This document shows, one piece after another, positions 36,169-45,002 of a DNA stretch of 64,000 bases. Position numbers and translations under genes: made by a program. Each line of letters opens with the position of its first letter. Positions within the stretch are counted from its first letter, which is position 1. The stretch comes from an uncultured Fluviicola sp. (GTDB taxonomy: Bacteria; Bacteroidota; Bacteroidia; Flavobacteriales_D; Crocinitomicaceae): assembly GCA_913009205.1 (NCBI GenBank), contig CAJVYC010000016.1, positions 1 through 64,000 of the forward strand, read 5' to 3'. Below the pieces are notes generated by a model. It worked only from the letters and a program-made list of their open reading frames with translations. It was not told where the DNA came from and searched no databases.

Positions 36169-36915
36169 CTAATCTTCTTTATTAATAATATTAGTATTAC
36201 CAACGGCAGCATTCAAGGTGTTTCCTGGATCCACAGTAATTGAACTGTTTGTATTTGGATCAGCTACATTTACTTTAGCCTTCTTCTTAGTATCATCAGC
36301 ATATTTAATTCCGGAGAAGCTCATGAAAGCCATTCCCATTAATCCTGTTATGATAAAAGTAATCCCTAATCCCCTTAGCGGAGCTGGAACGTTTGAGTAA
36401 CGAATTTTTTCTCTAATAGCAGCAATTGCAACAATTGCGATAAACCATCCAATACCTGATCCTAAAGAGAATGCTGTCGCATCTCCTATTGTTGAGTACT
36501 GACGGTCTTGCATAAACAATGCGCCACCAAGAATAGAACAGTTTACTGCGATAAGTGGAAGAAAAATCCCAAGTGCTCCATAAAGTGCAGGAGCAAATTT
36601 CTCTACCAGCATTTCAACCAACTGAACGATTGATGCTACAACAGCAATAAACATGATGAAAGATAAAAAGCTTAAATCGATATCTACCCAAGCTGGGTTC
36701 AACCATTCTAATGCTCCTTCTTTCAATAAGTAATTTTCCAATAAATAGTTTACTGGAACAGTAACAACCAATACGAATATTACTGCTGCTCCAAGACCTA
36801 CTGCTGTCTTAACCGTTTTTGATACTGCGAGGTATGAACACATCCCAAGGAAGTAAGCAAAAATCATATTCTCCGAGAAGATGGCTTTTATGAATATATC
36901 TAATGTAGTTTCCAT
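36169..36915 (-). CDS. nqrE: Na+-NQR subunit E with long C-terminal tail
   Basis: 248 residues, about 45 longer than the usual ~200. The core has six helices with symmetric halves, FSENMIFAYFLGMCSYLAVS near 15-33 and VNCSILGGALFMQ near 125. The two cysteine-bearing turns correspond to the ligands of the membrane 2Fe-2S centre shared with NqrD. After a final helix near residue 190 a hydrophilic tail (~210-248; KKKAKVNVADPNTNSSITV) follows, without known homologues. Its start is 35 bases after the nqrD stop. Confidence 0.95.
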   Translation of the reverse strand: METTLDIFIKAIFSENMIFAYFLGMCSYLAVSKTVKTAVGLGAAVIFVLVVTVPVNYLLENYLLKEGALEWLNPAWVDIDLSFLSFIMFIAVVASIVQLVEMLVEKFAPALYGALGIFLPLIAVNCSILGGALFMQDRQYSTIGDATAFSLGSGIGWFIAIVAIAAIREKIRYSNVPAPLRGLGITFIITGLMGMAFMSFSGIKYADDTKKKAKVNVADPNTNSSITVDPGNTLNAAVGNTNIINKED

Positions 36916-36950
36916 AATCTAATTTTTAATTCAGATAATTATCTGAAGGC

Positions 36951-37640
36951 TTAATGCTCTTCGATTAATGATTTATTACGAGAACGTTGAACCCAAATAA
37001 TGATTCCAACTATAATCAATGCCATTGGAGGCAAGATCATCATGTTGTTGTTCACATACCCCATCGTATACAATCCCCATTCTTCACCAGGTATATTACT
37101 TCCCAATAATTTAACACCATATAGCGAACCTGACCCGAACAACTCTCTAAAGACAGCTACTAGAATAAGTAATCCAGCATAACCCAATCCGTTTCCAATT
37201 CCATCCATAATAGAAGGCCAAGGTTTGTTTGCCATGGCGAAAGCTTCAAAACGTCCCATAATAATACAATTCGTTATGATCAGCCCGACAAAAACAGACA
37301 GTTTCTCGGAGACATCAGGTAAAAAAGCTTTTAGTACTTCGTTTACGATAATTACCAATGCTGCAACGACTACCAATTGAACGATAATACGAATACGTGA
37401 TGGAATTAAATTTCTCAACAATGAGATAATCAAGTTACCAAGTACCAATACGAAAAGTACTGCCCCCCCCATTACAACACCTTGCTCAACCTGAACAGTA
37501 ATTGCAAGTGCGGAACAAATTCCCAATACTTGAATTGTTACTGGATTATTATCTGCTAATGGTTCAGTAACCAGTTTCTTGTTCTTTTTTGAGAACAACG
37601 GCTCTCTTGGAACTTTTTTATTTTCTATTCCTTCGCTCAT
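36951..37640 (-). CDS. nqrD: Na+-NQR subunit D
   Basis: 229 residues, membrane-integral with about six helices. Seen: LGICSALAITVQVEQGVVMG near residue 38-57 and NCIIMGRFEAFAMANKPW near 125-142, each with the conserved cysteine in the helix break that, with NqrE, holds an Fe-S centre. A run of eight G encodes MGGAV near residue 57 (37463-37470). The N-terminal ~25 residues are Lys-rich and cytosolic. Sits 3 bases after nqrC. Confidence 0.96.
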   Translation of the reverse strand: MSEGIENKKVPREPLFSKKNKKLVTEPLADNNPVTIQVLGICSALAITVQVEQGVVMGGAVLFVLVLGNLIISLLRNLIPSRIRIIVQLVVVAALVIIVNEVLKAFLPDVSEKLSVFVGLIITNCIIMGRFEAFAMANKPWPSIMDGIGNGLGYAGLLILVAVFRELFGSGSLYGVKLLGSNIPGEEWGLYTMGYVNNNMMILPPMALIIVGIIIWVQRSRNKSLIEEH

Positions 37641-37642
37641 CT

Positions 37643-38413
37643 CTATTTTGTTTTCAAGTTATTGAAGTATGAAACGTATACTTCCAAACAACGATTCGCC
37701 ATTTCCTCAACTCCTTTTGAAGTAATTGTTCCTCCTGTAATTCCATCCACCTTAGAATCGGCTGTAGCTCCGGAATTGTCTTTTACCACTTTAAATGGAG
37801 CAAACGAGTAATCCTCAGTTGTGATTTTTTCTCCGACCCATCCATTTATAAAGAAATTTTGAGTAATCTCTGCTCCTAATCCAGGTGTTTCTCCTTTATG
37901 TCCAAATGAGGCTCCCTTAATGGTATTCATATCAGCACCTAGGCAAATATTTCCCCAAATTGGTCCCCAAAGTCCATTACCAATAAGTGGCATTACATAA
38001 ACAGTCTTCCCTTTTTCATCTTCACCTAAAAATAAAGGATAATTTCTATGTTCAGCATTTCTCTTTTTATCTTTGAATTCTTTACGAATATCAACGTCGA
38101 AAGCTTTTCCCTCAACCACATTTCCTTTGATATCGTAAATTCCTTCCAACACCTCACCTTTATTGTTAAGTACAATAGCCTTATCAAGGTCGACGAATTT
38201 CTTGAAATTCTCTTCTGCATTTGAACGATCGATTTTCTTCTTATCAACGTCCAATATTGCAGATAAAATATCAAGTTGCTTTTTGACTTCTTCGTTTCGA
38301 TCTTGTCGATCTTTCAGCCCTGCTGCTAACAACGCAAGGATTGTTCCTACTGTAACTACAAGAGTAATCGCAAATGTGAACGTATAGCCGTTACTGTCTT
38401 TATTAATTGCCAT
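37643..38413 (-). CDS. nqrC: Na+-NQR subunit C (covalent FMN)
   Basis: 256 residues: one N-terminal helix (12-32), then a periplasmic FMN domain. FMN is attached to a threonine in the FMN-binding motif. Here the motif reads DGITGGTITS, with the acceptor predicted at Thr229 (usual consensus SGATxT, so Gly replaces Ala). Twelve residues upstream an SGAT sequence also occurs, but outside the expected context. GLWGPIWG near residue 142 is typical. Attachment needs an ApbE flavin transferase, which is not in the window. Confidence 0.95.
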   Translation of the reverse strand: MAINKDSNGYTFTFAITLVVTVGTILALLAAGLKDRQDRNEEVKKQLDILSAILDVDKKKIDRSNAEENFKKFVDLDKAIVLNNKGEVLEGIYDIKGNVVEGKAFDVDIRKEFKDKKRNAEHRNYPLFLGEDEKGKTVYVMPLIGNGLWGPIWGNICLGADMNTIKGASFGHKGETPGLGAEITQNFFINGWVGEKITTEDYSFAPFKVVKDNSGATADSKVDGITGGTITSKGVEEMANRCLEVYVSYFNNLKTK

Positions 38414-38415
38414 AA

Positions 38416-39633
38416 TTATGCAGTTTTAACTCGTTTTAGTCGTTTCTTAATGTTTGATGCAATCACATAATGATCAATAATAGGTGCCATTACGTTCATA
38501 AATAGAATGGCCAAAAAGACCCCTTCTGGATAGGCTGGGTTTAGAACACGAATTACAATCGAAATCATACCACCGAGTAATCCGTAGATGATCTTACCGT
38601 TGGCGGTCTGAGCAGCTGATACCGGATCAGTCGCCATAAACACTGCACCAAATGCAAACCCACCTATTACTAAATGATATAATGGAGGAAGATCTAAATA
38701 AGGTCCACCTGCTGCATTCAAGATAACTCCCATTAGGAAACCACCTGCAAAGAAAGAAGCAATGATTCTAAGGGAACCAACTCCCGTTATTAATAATATT
38801 GCTGCACCAATTAAAATAGCAAAGGTTGAAGTCTCACCAATTGATCCTGGGATGAATCCCATAAACGAATCATATAAAGTATACTCTGATGTAAACTTGT
38901 CCATAACGTTGGAACCTGCCTCAAGCGTTTCACCTCTAAGAACCGCATCTGGTGTCATAAAGGAAGCTAAATCACCTAATGCAGTCGCTCCGGACATACC
39001 ATCTGCTTCTTGACCTGACATCCAAACTTTGTCTCCCGACATAGAAGTTGGATATGCAAAGAACAAAAATGCTCTTGCTGTCAAGGCAATGTTCAGAATG
39101 TTCATTCCTGTTCCTCCAAAGATTTCTTTACCGATGATAACGGCAAAAGCTGTTGCCACACCAACCATCCACAAAGGGACATCGGCAGGCATAATCAATG
39201 GGATTAACATTCCTGAAACTAAGAATCCTTCATGTAATGGATGGCCTCTTCTCATGGCAAAAATGAACTCAATTCCAAGTCCAACACCATATGAAACGAT
39301 AATTAAAGGAAGTACAACTGCCGCTCCGGCAATTACTTTACCCCAAAACATTGCTCCATAAGCAAGATCAAGATTTCCAGATGAAGCGACCATTTGCCAG
39401 TGCCCAGTATTGTAAATCCCAAATAACAACGCTGGAACCATTGCTATAATAACGGTAATCATCGTCCTTTTCAAATCAACACCATCACGAATGTGCGATC
39501 CCAACTTAGTCGTATGCTTTGGTGTAAAAGCCAAAGTAATGAATGACTCGAATACTGGATTCCATTTCTCAAGTTTTCCTCCTTTGGAAAACTTAGGTTC
39601 CATTTTATCAACTATATTTTCTAAAAACTTCAC
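38416..39633 (-). CDS. nqrB: Na+-NQR subunit B (covalent FMN, Na+ path)
   Basis: 405 residues with about ten helices. It carries a covalently bound FMN and riboflavin and forms much of the Na+ path. Seen: DGVDLKRTMITVIIAMVPAL (~48-68), the flavinylation motif GMSGATALGD (~220), GAVFMATDPVSAAQTANGK (~330-348) and YPEGVFLAILFMN near the end. Length and motifs are normal. It follows nqrA by 20 bases. Confidence 0.97.
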   Translation of the reverse strand: MKFLENIVDKMEPKFSKGGKLEKWNPVFESFITLAFTPKHTTKLGSHIRDGVDLKRTMITVIIAMVPALLFGIYNTGHWQMVASSGNLDLAYGAMFWGKVIAGAAVVLPLIIVSYGVGLGIEFIFAMRRGHPLHEGFLVSGMLIPLIMPADVPLWMVGVATAFAVIIGKEIFGGTGMNILNIALTARAFLFFAYPTSMSGDKVWMSGQEADGMSGATALGDLASFMTPDAVLRGETLEAGSNVMDKFTSEYTLYDSFMGFIPGSIGETSTFAILIGAAILLITGVGSLRIIASFFAGGFLMGVILNAAGGPYLDLPPLYHLVIGGFAFGAVFMATDPVSAAQTANGKIIYGLLGGMISIVIRVLNPAYPEGVFLAILFMNVMAPIIDHYVIASNIKKRLKRVKTA

Positions 39634-39652
39634 TGAATTCGAATTTTAGTAA

Positions 39653-41014
39653 TTACATACATTCTTCTGCAATCACGTCAAGTCCTTGACGGATTTTATC
39701 CTGAATATCGATTTTTGATGTACACACATATTCACACAATGCGAAATCTTCTGGTGCTACCTCATAAATACCGAGGTTTTCCATTCCATCAATGTCATTT
39801 GTTATAGCCGCTTTAACCAACTGCATTGGTAAAATATCAAATGGAAATACTTTATCTAGTTCACCTGTAACTACAAAAGCTCTTTCTTCACCATTCAGGT
39901 TCGTATCTAGTCTGAATTTTTTATTAGCTATTAAGAAAGTTGGAAATAATCTAGAATTTGAGAATTTGTCAAATCCAGGTCCCAACCATCCTTTCGTTAG
40001 AAAGAATTTCAACTGATCTCCTTCAGGAATAACTGTAATTTGATTGTGATAAAAACCTAAGTGCCCATCTTGTTCAATTTTATTTCCAGTTAAAACGTTA
40101 CCGCTAATTACGCGAACATTGTCTCCTGTAATTTTTCCTTTTAAAATATCTGCAACATTCGCCCCGATAATCGTATCGATGTATTGGGGATCTTTAATTT
40201 CAGAACCGGTTAATGCGATTGTTCTTTTTGCATTGTACTTACCAGTCAAAAAATACCGACCAATGATTGCAACATCTTGAGCGTTCAATGTCCAAACGAA
40301 TTCACCTTTATTGATAGGGTCAACGTGGTGGATTTGTGTCCCAACGTTTCCCGCTGGGTGTTTTCCAACAATCGTATTGATCTGAACTCCTTTTGCCTCT
40401 TTAAAAGTTGCATCTGCTGGAGACTTACCGTTCAATGTAAGATGCACCTTTCCAATTGTCAATTTTGAAATTGCATCAAGTCCTGCTTGGAATTCTTTTT
40501 CTTTTCCGTGCACTACGAAATCAAAGTCTGGAGCCAATGGTGAACTGTCAAAGGCAGAAACGAAAATTGCTTTCGGCTCATTCTTCGGATCAGCAACCAC
40601 ATCAAGAGGACGTTGTCTAACAAATGGCCAAAGACCAGCAGCTAACATTGTGCTCTTCACTTCCTCACCTGAAAGTGAAGCATAATCGATTGGTGTTCCT
40701 CCATCAAAATCTTGAGTTGCATCTGCAGAGATAACAATCTCTTCAATTTTTCTCTTCGCTCCACGAACAATTGCTTTTAACGTCCCATTAACTGGAGAAG
40801 CATACTTGATTGTGTCGCTATATTTATCTTGGAATACAATATCACCTATTTTCACTTGCTCTCCTTCTTTGAGAAGCATTTTTGGGGTCATACCGTGGAA
40901 ATCTGCGGGTCTAATGGATACTGTCTTAGGCACTTGCGCTTCGGTTCTCACCTTGCTAGCTGCACCTATAAGTCTGATATCCAATCCCTTTCTAAGCCTT
41001 ACTGTTTTAGACAT
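39653..41014 (-). CDS. nqrA: Na+-NQR subunit A
   Basis: 453 residues, soluble, on the cytosolic face. NqrA contacts quinone in some models and is needed for assembly. Seen: IRLIGAASK near residue 14, PADFHGMTPKMLLKEGEQVK (~35-55), GKHPAGNVGTQIHHVDP near 215-232, and a conserved Cys-rich C-terminus (DFALCEYVCTSKIDIQ near 425) that resembles RnfC. It is the first gene of the operon. A -7 box at 41043-41050 and the long palindrome at 41098-41134 lie upstream. Confidence 0.96.
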   Translation of the reverse strand: MSKTVRLRKGLDIRLIGAASKVRTEAQVPKTVSIRPADFHGMTPKMLLKEGEQVKIGDIVFQDKYSDTIKYASPVNGTLKAIVRGAKRKIEEIVISADATQDFDGGTPIDYASLSGEEVKSTMLAAGLWPFVRQRPLDVVADPKNEPKAIFVSAFDSSPLAPDFDFVVHGKEKEFQAGLDAISKLTIGKVHLTLNGKSPADATFKEAKGVQINTIVGKHPAGNVGTQIHHVDPINKGEFVWTLNAQDVAIIGRYFLTGKYNAKRTIALTGSEIKDPQYIDTIIGANVADILKGKITGDNVRVISGNVLTGNKIEQDGHLGFYHNQITVIPEGDQLKFFLTKGWLGPGFDKFSNSRLFPTFLIANKKFRLDTNLNGEERAFVVTGELDKVFPFDILPMQLVKAAITNDIDGMENLGIYEVAPEDFALCEYVCTSKIDIQDKIRQGLDVIAEECM

Positions 41015-41042
41015 GCATTACAGCGTTTTGTTAATACAACCG

Positions 41043-41050
41043 CAAAAATA
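41043..41050 (-). promoter_or_regulatory. -7 element of the nqr operon
   Basis: TATTTTTG on the minus strand matches TAnnTTTG. It stands 28 bases upstream of the nqrA ATG. No strong TTG box is seen at 17-23 bases. Confidence 0.4.
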
Positions 41051-41097
41051 GAAAATTCATACTCATATAGATTAATAAGAAGTTTTGGTTGATACAA

Positions 41098-41134
41098 AAT
41101 AGCTTAATTTAGAATGATTCTAAATTAAGCTATT
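41098..41134. promoter_or_regulatory. 37-bp perfect palindrome between nqrA and apaG
   Basis: Two 18-base arms (AATAGCTTAATTTAGAAT and its exact complement) are separated by one G. Outside them GGTTG (41087-41091) and CAACC (41135-41139) pair further with a small bulge. There is no T-run after the stem and the flanking genes diverge, so a terminator is unlikely. An operator or DNA-structural site is possible. Confidence 0.6.
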
Positions 41135-41230
41135 CAACCAATCAATTGAGAAGGTTCTACGTCTTATAATTGATTAATAGAATGGAATGGAATAGCATTT
41201 TTACTATCTTTATACCAAGGTGATTGCAGT

Positions 41231-41617
41231 ATGAGCACATTAACAACATCAGGAATTCAAATATCAGTGAAGGCTAAGTTCAGAAAGGACTTGTCGGAAG
41301 TTACTGACTCTCAGTATTTTTATAATTACATGATTGAAATTGAGAACACAAATAATTTTGATGTTCAATTAATTTCACGTGACTGGTATATCTTTGATTC
41401 TTTGAGTGAATCTCGTTACATATCTGGAGCTGGTGTCGTTGGAGAACAACCCATCCTAAAATCTGAAGAGAGATTTATGTATACAAGCGGTGCTGACTTA
41501 AATTCTGAATTGGGAATGATGAAAGGGTTTTACACCTTTAAGAACCTTATCGACGGTGAAACATTCCAAGTTTTTGTGCCAACTTTTCTATTAGAATATC
41601 CTTTTAAGCTTAATTGA
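41231..41617 (+). CDS. apaG: ApaG/DUF525 protein
   Basis: 128 residues, a single fibronectin-like ApaG domain. Family proteins are linked to metal or phosphoryl-dependent stress traits; the activity is unclear. Seen: GIQISVKAKFRKD, FYNYMIEIEN, RDWYIFDSL and the GEQPILKSEERFMYTSG block (~78-95), followed by FQVFVPTFLLE. The length is normal. Its 3' end overlaps the convergent TPR gene by 8 bases. Confidence 0.92.
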   Translation: MSTLTTSGIQISVKAKFRKDLSEVTDSQYFYNYMIEIENTNNFDVQLISRDWYIFDSLSESRYISGAGVVGEQPILKSEERFMYTSGADLNSELGMMKGFYTFKNLIDGETFQVFVPTFLLEYPFKLN

Positions 41618-42845
41618 TTCGTTTTCTTTCCGTCCAAAAAAAAACAGCTAGTGCTAGAATTAAAATCCCAATTGTTAATTCTTTCCAGCCGATACCTTTG
41701 TTTACTTCCCGTTCTGTTTTATCTGACTTTACTTTAAAGTTCAAGTCAATTGAATTAATGATTTCATCATCGAGTCCTTTTTGATTTTTCAATTGCTTTT
41801 CCAAGATTGACTTCTCTCCTATCACAATGTTCATCTTAATGCTATCACTAATATTCGAATAAACATCTATCATATCCGTGATTGCGTCAATCTCATCGGA
41901 TAAGAACCCATTTTCACTCGCTAATTCTCTCGATGTAATCAAGTTTTCAAGAGCGAGATCATATTTCTCTAAGGATGCGTAGAAAAATCCAAGATTGTAA
42001 TACCCTTCTATAATTCCTTTTGGATTATTTAATTCTTTTCTCAGTTTCAGAGAGGCATTGAAATAATAAAGAGAGGAATCAAAATCTGAGTTATTAAACT
42101 TCAAAATTCCCATGTTCGCATAAGAGTGACTGATATGAATTTTTGATTTGGATTTTTTACTAGCGCTCAAACTCCTAAAATAATATTGATTCGCTAAGGT
42201 TACATTTCCATCATCATCCGCAACTTGCGCCAATGTCGCTAAAGCATCTGCTACAGCTTCATATTTCCCATGTTCTAACGAAAGTCGGCGGTAATTATTA
42301 ATTATTCCTAAACCAATTGAAGTATCACCTCTAGAAATATAGCACCGTCCCATTCCCATTTCACCATTAAATTCAGCAGTTGGATCCGTGGATTTTTTTC
42401 CGAATTGAATTGATTTCCGGAAAGAAACAATAGCTTCATCAAATTCACCTTTCAAGAACAGTGCGTGACCAACTTCATTATAAATTTCCGAGGAAGTAAT
42501 ATAATCTTCATTCCTTTCAAAATATTCTCGCGACGAAATCATATATTCAATTCCTTGATCAATTTTACCTGATCGAAATAGATGACTTCCAAGAATTCTA
42601 GTCCCAACTGCTCTTGCGAATTCATCTTTCTTTTCAGAAGCATCCATCAATAATTCAATGGCAACAACTTTTACTGAATCCATATCTGACCTCAAATATA
42701 TATTCCACAACTCCAAGCCTAATTCAGCCTTGCGATGAATATCATCTTCACTTAAAAATTCAGAATAACTAGTCTGTGCCCCGGAAGAGTGCGAAATAAA
42801 AAACATCGCAAAAAGTAGCAGTGAATAAGTCTGAATTTTCCTCAT
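41610..42845 (-). CDS. TPR-repeat membrane-anchored protein
   Basis: 411 residues: signal peptide (~1-22), about six tetratricopeptide repeats (~60-310; e.g. ALFLKGEFDEAIVSFRKSIQ, YYNLGFFYASLEKYDLALEN), a coiled linker (~320-375) and one C-terminal helix (GWKELTIGILILALAVFFW). The layout resembles the sensory half of Bacteroidota TPR histidine kinases or regulators, but no kinase or DNA-binding domain follows. The helix is near the end, so the TPR part is probably periplasmic. No partner is obvious. Confidence 0.85.
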   Translation of the reverse strand: MRKIQTYSLLLFAMFFISHSSGAQTSYSEFLSEDDIHRKAELGLELWNIYLRSDMDSVKVVAIELLMDASEKKDEFARAVGTRILGSHLFRSGKIDQGIEYMISSREYFERNEDYITSSEIYNEVGHALFLKGEFDEAIVSFRKSIQFGKKSTDPTAEFNGEMGMGRCYISRGDTSIGLGIINNYRRLSLEHGKYEAVADALATLAQVADDDGNVTLANQYYFRSLSASKKSKSKIHISHSYANMGILKFNNSDFDSSLYYFNASLKLRKELNNPKGIIEGYYNLGFFYASLEKYDLALENLITSRELASENGFLSDEIDAITDMIDVYSNISDSIKMNIVIGEKSILEKQLKNQKGLDDEIINSIDLNFKVKSDKTEREVNKGIGWKELTIGILILALAVFFWTERKRIN

Positions 42846-42866
42846 AGTGGTTATGTCTCATAGACG

Positions 42867-42897
42867 TTGCAAGGATAAACAACAATCGTTACTTTTG
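42867..42897 (+). promoter_or_regulatory. Promoter of pruA
   Basis: TTG (42867-42869), a 20-base spacer and TACTTTTG (42890-42897) match the Bacteroidota promoter exactly. The ATG follows 17 bases later. The promoter lies in the short region shared with the divergent TPR gene. Confidence 0.75.
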
Positions 42898-42914
42898 CAA
42901 CAAAATAAATAAAT

Positions 42915-44543
42915 ATGTCAAACGCACTTAATAAAGTTCCTGCTGCTGTAAACGAGCCAGTAAGGGCTTATGAACCTGGTACTTCAGAACATACAAACTT
43001 AATTGATACGTACAAAAAGATGTACAATCAAGAGCCTATCGATGTGCCAATGTACATTGGTGGTAAAGAAGTTCGTACAAATAACAAAATGCCGATGAAT
43101 CCTCCGCATGAACACGGTAAGATTTTGGGTCATTTTAATTATGGCGATGCTTCACATGTGAATGATGCTATCGATGCTGCAATGGCCGCTAAAAAAGACT
43201 GGGCAAATCTTCCCTGGGAACACCGTGCTGCTATCTTTTTAAAGGCTGCTGATTTATTGGCAGGTCCATTCAGAGATAAAATGAACGCTTCAACAATGTT
43301 GGCACAATCTAAAAATGTGTTTCAAGCAGAAATTGATGCGGCATGCGAATTAATTGATTTTTTCAAATTCAACGTTCAATACATTACACAAATTTATAGC
43401 GAACAGCCAGATTCACTTCCAGGAATATGGAACAGACTGGATTACCGCCCACTAGAAGGGTTTGTATTTGCTATTACTCCGTTCAACTTCACTTCAATTT
43501 GTGCAAACTTATGTGCTGCTCCAGCAATGATGGGGAACACAATTGTATGGAAACCGGCTGAAACTCAAATGTATTCTGCTCAAGTAATCATGGAATTGTT
43601 TAAAGCTGCTGGATTACCAGACGGAGTTATCAATTTGGTTACTGTTGACGGACCGGTTGCTGGTGATGTTGTTTTTAAACATAGAGACTTCGGTGGGTTG
43701 CACTTTACAGGATCAACGGGTGTATTTAGACACTTATGGAAAGAGATTGGAAATAACATTGGAAAATATAAGAGCTACCCAAGAGTTGTTGGTGAAACAG
43801 GCGGAAAAGATTTTATCATGGTTCATAAATCATCAAATCCTGCACAAGTTGCTACGGCAATTACAAGAGGGTCTTTCGAGTTCCAAGGTCAAAAGTGTTC
43901 TGCGTCCTCTAGAGCATATGTTCCAAACAATATTTGGGATGATGTTAAGTCAATTATCATCGAGCAGGTGAACTCATTCAAAATAGGTTCCCCAGAAGAC
44001 ACTTCAAACTTTATTAATGCCGTTATCGATGAAAAATCATTTGATAATATCGCATCTTATATTGATTTTGTTAAGAAGCAAGATGACGCTGAAATAATTA
44101 TTGGAGGTGGGTATGATAAATCAGTAGGTTACTTTATTGAGCCGACTGTAGTTGTTACTACAAATCCAAAATTCAGAACGTTGTGCGAAGAAATTTTCGG
44201 TCCTGTCATGACAATCTATGTTTATGATCAAGATGATTTTGACACAACGTTAGATTTAGTTGATTCAACTTCTGATTACGCCTTGACAGGATCAATCATT
44301 TCGAATGATAGATACGCGATTGATCATGCAATGAAAAAGCTTGAATATGCTGCTGGAAACTTCTATATCAATGACAAACCAACAGGAGCTGTAGTTGGAC
44401 AGCAACCGTTTGGCGGAGCAAGAGGTTCAGGAACAAATGACAAAGCAGGATCACCAATGAACTTACTTCGTTGGGTTTCTCCAAGAACGACTAAGGAAAC
44501 TTTTATTCCTGCATCGGATTATAGATATCCGTTCTTAGGATAA
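42915..44543 (+). CDS. pruA: L-glutamate gamma-semialdehyde dehydrogenase
   Basis: 542 residues, the usual size of the stand-alone delta-1-pyrroline-5-carboxylate dehydrogenase. Oxidises glutamate semialdehyde to glutamate with NAD+, the second step of proline use. Seen: FAITPFNFTSICANLCAAPA (~188-207), GLHFTGSTGVFRHLW (~262), the general base in VVGETGGKDF (~292), and the nucleophile in FQGQKCSASSRAYVP (~325). It has its own promoter and a strong terminator (44563-44594). No proline dehydrogenase gene lies in the window. Confidence 0.96.
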   Translation: MSNALNKVPAAVNEPVRAYEPGTSEHTNLIDTYKKMYNQEPIDVPMYIGGKEVRTNNKMPMNPPHEHGKILGHFNYGDASHVNDAIDAAMAAKKDWANLPWEHRAAIFLKAADLLAGPFRDKMNASTMLAQSKNVFQAEIDAACELIDFFKFNVQYITQIYSEQPDSLPGIWNRLDYRPLEGFVFAITPFNFTSICANLCAAPAMMGNTIVWKPAETQMYSAQVIMELFKAAGLPDGVINLVTVDGPVAGDVVFKHRDFGGLHFTGSTGVFRHLWKEIGNNIGKYKSYPRVVGETGGKDFIMVHKSSNPAQVATAITRGSFEFQGQKCSASSRAYVPNNIWDDVKSIIIEQVNSFKIGSPEDTSNFINAVIDEKSFDNIASYIDFVKKQDDAEIIIGGGYDKSVGYFIEPTVVVTTNPKFRTLCEEIFGPVMTIYVYDQDDFDTTLDLVDSTSDYALTGSIISNDRYAIDHAMKKLEYAAGNFYINDKPTGAVVGQQPFGGARGSGTNDKAGSPMNLLRWVSPRTTKETFIPASDYRYPFLG

Positions 44544-44562
44544 GAATAGCATTCAATTTTTA

Positions 44563-44594
44563 TAAAGGCATTGCGAGAGCAATGCCTTTTTTTT
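44563..44594 (+). terminator. Terminator after pruA
   Basis: AAAGGCATTGC and GCAATGCCTTT pair perfectly around a GAGA loop and are followed by a T run, 20 bases after the pruA stop. Confidence 0.92.
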
Positions 44595-44687
44595 GAAATT
44601 AACTTAAACCACGTAACTCTGCGTGTAGTTTTTGCTGATGAATTCGCTACATTTATCGCTATTCAACAATTAGAACCACCAAGAACG

Positions 44688-45002
44688 ATGAGCACATTTT
44701 CGAAAAGATATAGCCTCCCAAATGAACCAAACAAATCTATCTATTTGACTTGGGAGACAGCTTCAAAAATGCAAAAGTCTACTTTGACCGCCTTTTGATC
44801 ACGACTATTGCACGCCCAACAGAGCTTAAAAGTGGATTCTATTTCGAGGATTCAGTTCTGGGAAACATTAAAATTAAGTTCTCATCAAGCCGACCCATTG
44901 TGCTGAATGTTTCTATTGAAGGAACGAGTTATTACCCTGAAAACCCTAAGAATGATCGGGATGGGTTTGCTGGATTAGTAATTGTTTTTTTTTGGATAAT
45001 TA
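44688..45002 (+). pseudogene. Frameshifted hypothetical protein gene
   Basis: Two overlapping frames read as one protein split by a frameshift. The first, from ATG 44688, gives MSTFSKRYSLPNEPNKSIYL and meets a stop near 44798. The second, from about 44752, continues SFKNAKVYFDRLLITTIARP and runs on to GFAGLVIVFF. The end of the second frame crosses a run of nine T (44984-44992); one base fewer would give an immediate stop after GLVIVFFG. Both shifts could be true decay or sequencing errors at homopolymers. I recognise no family. The rest of 44596-45000 holds nothing else. Confidence 0.45.
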
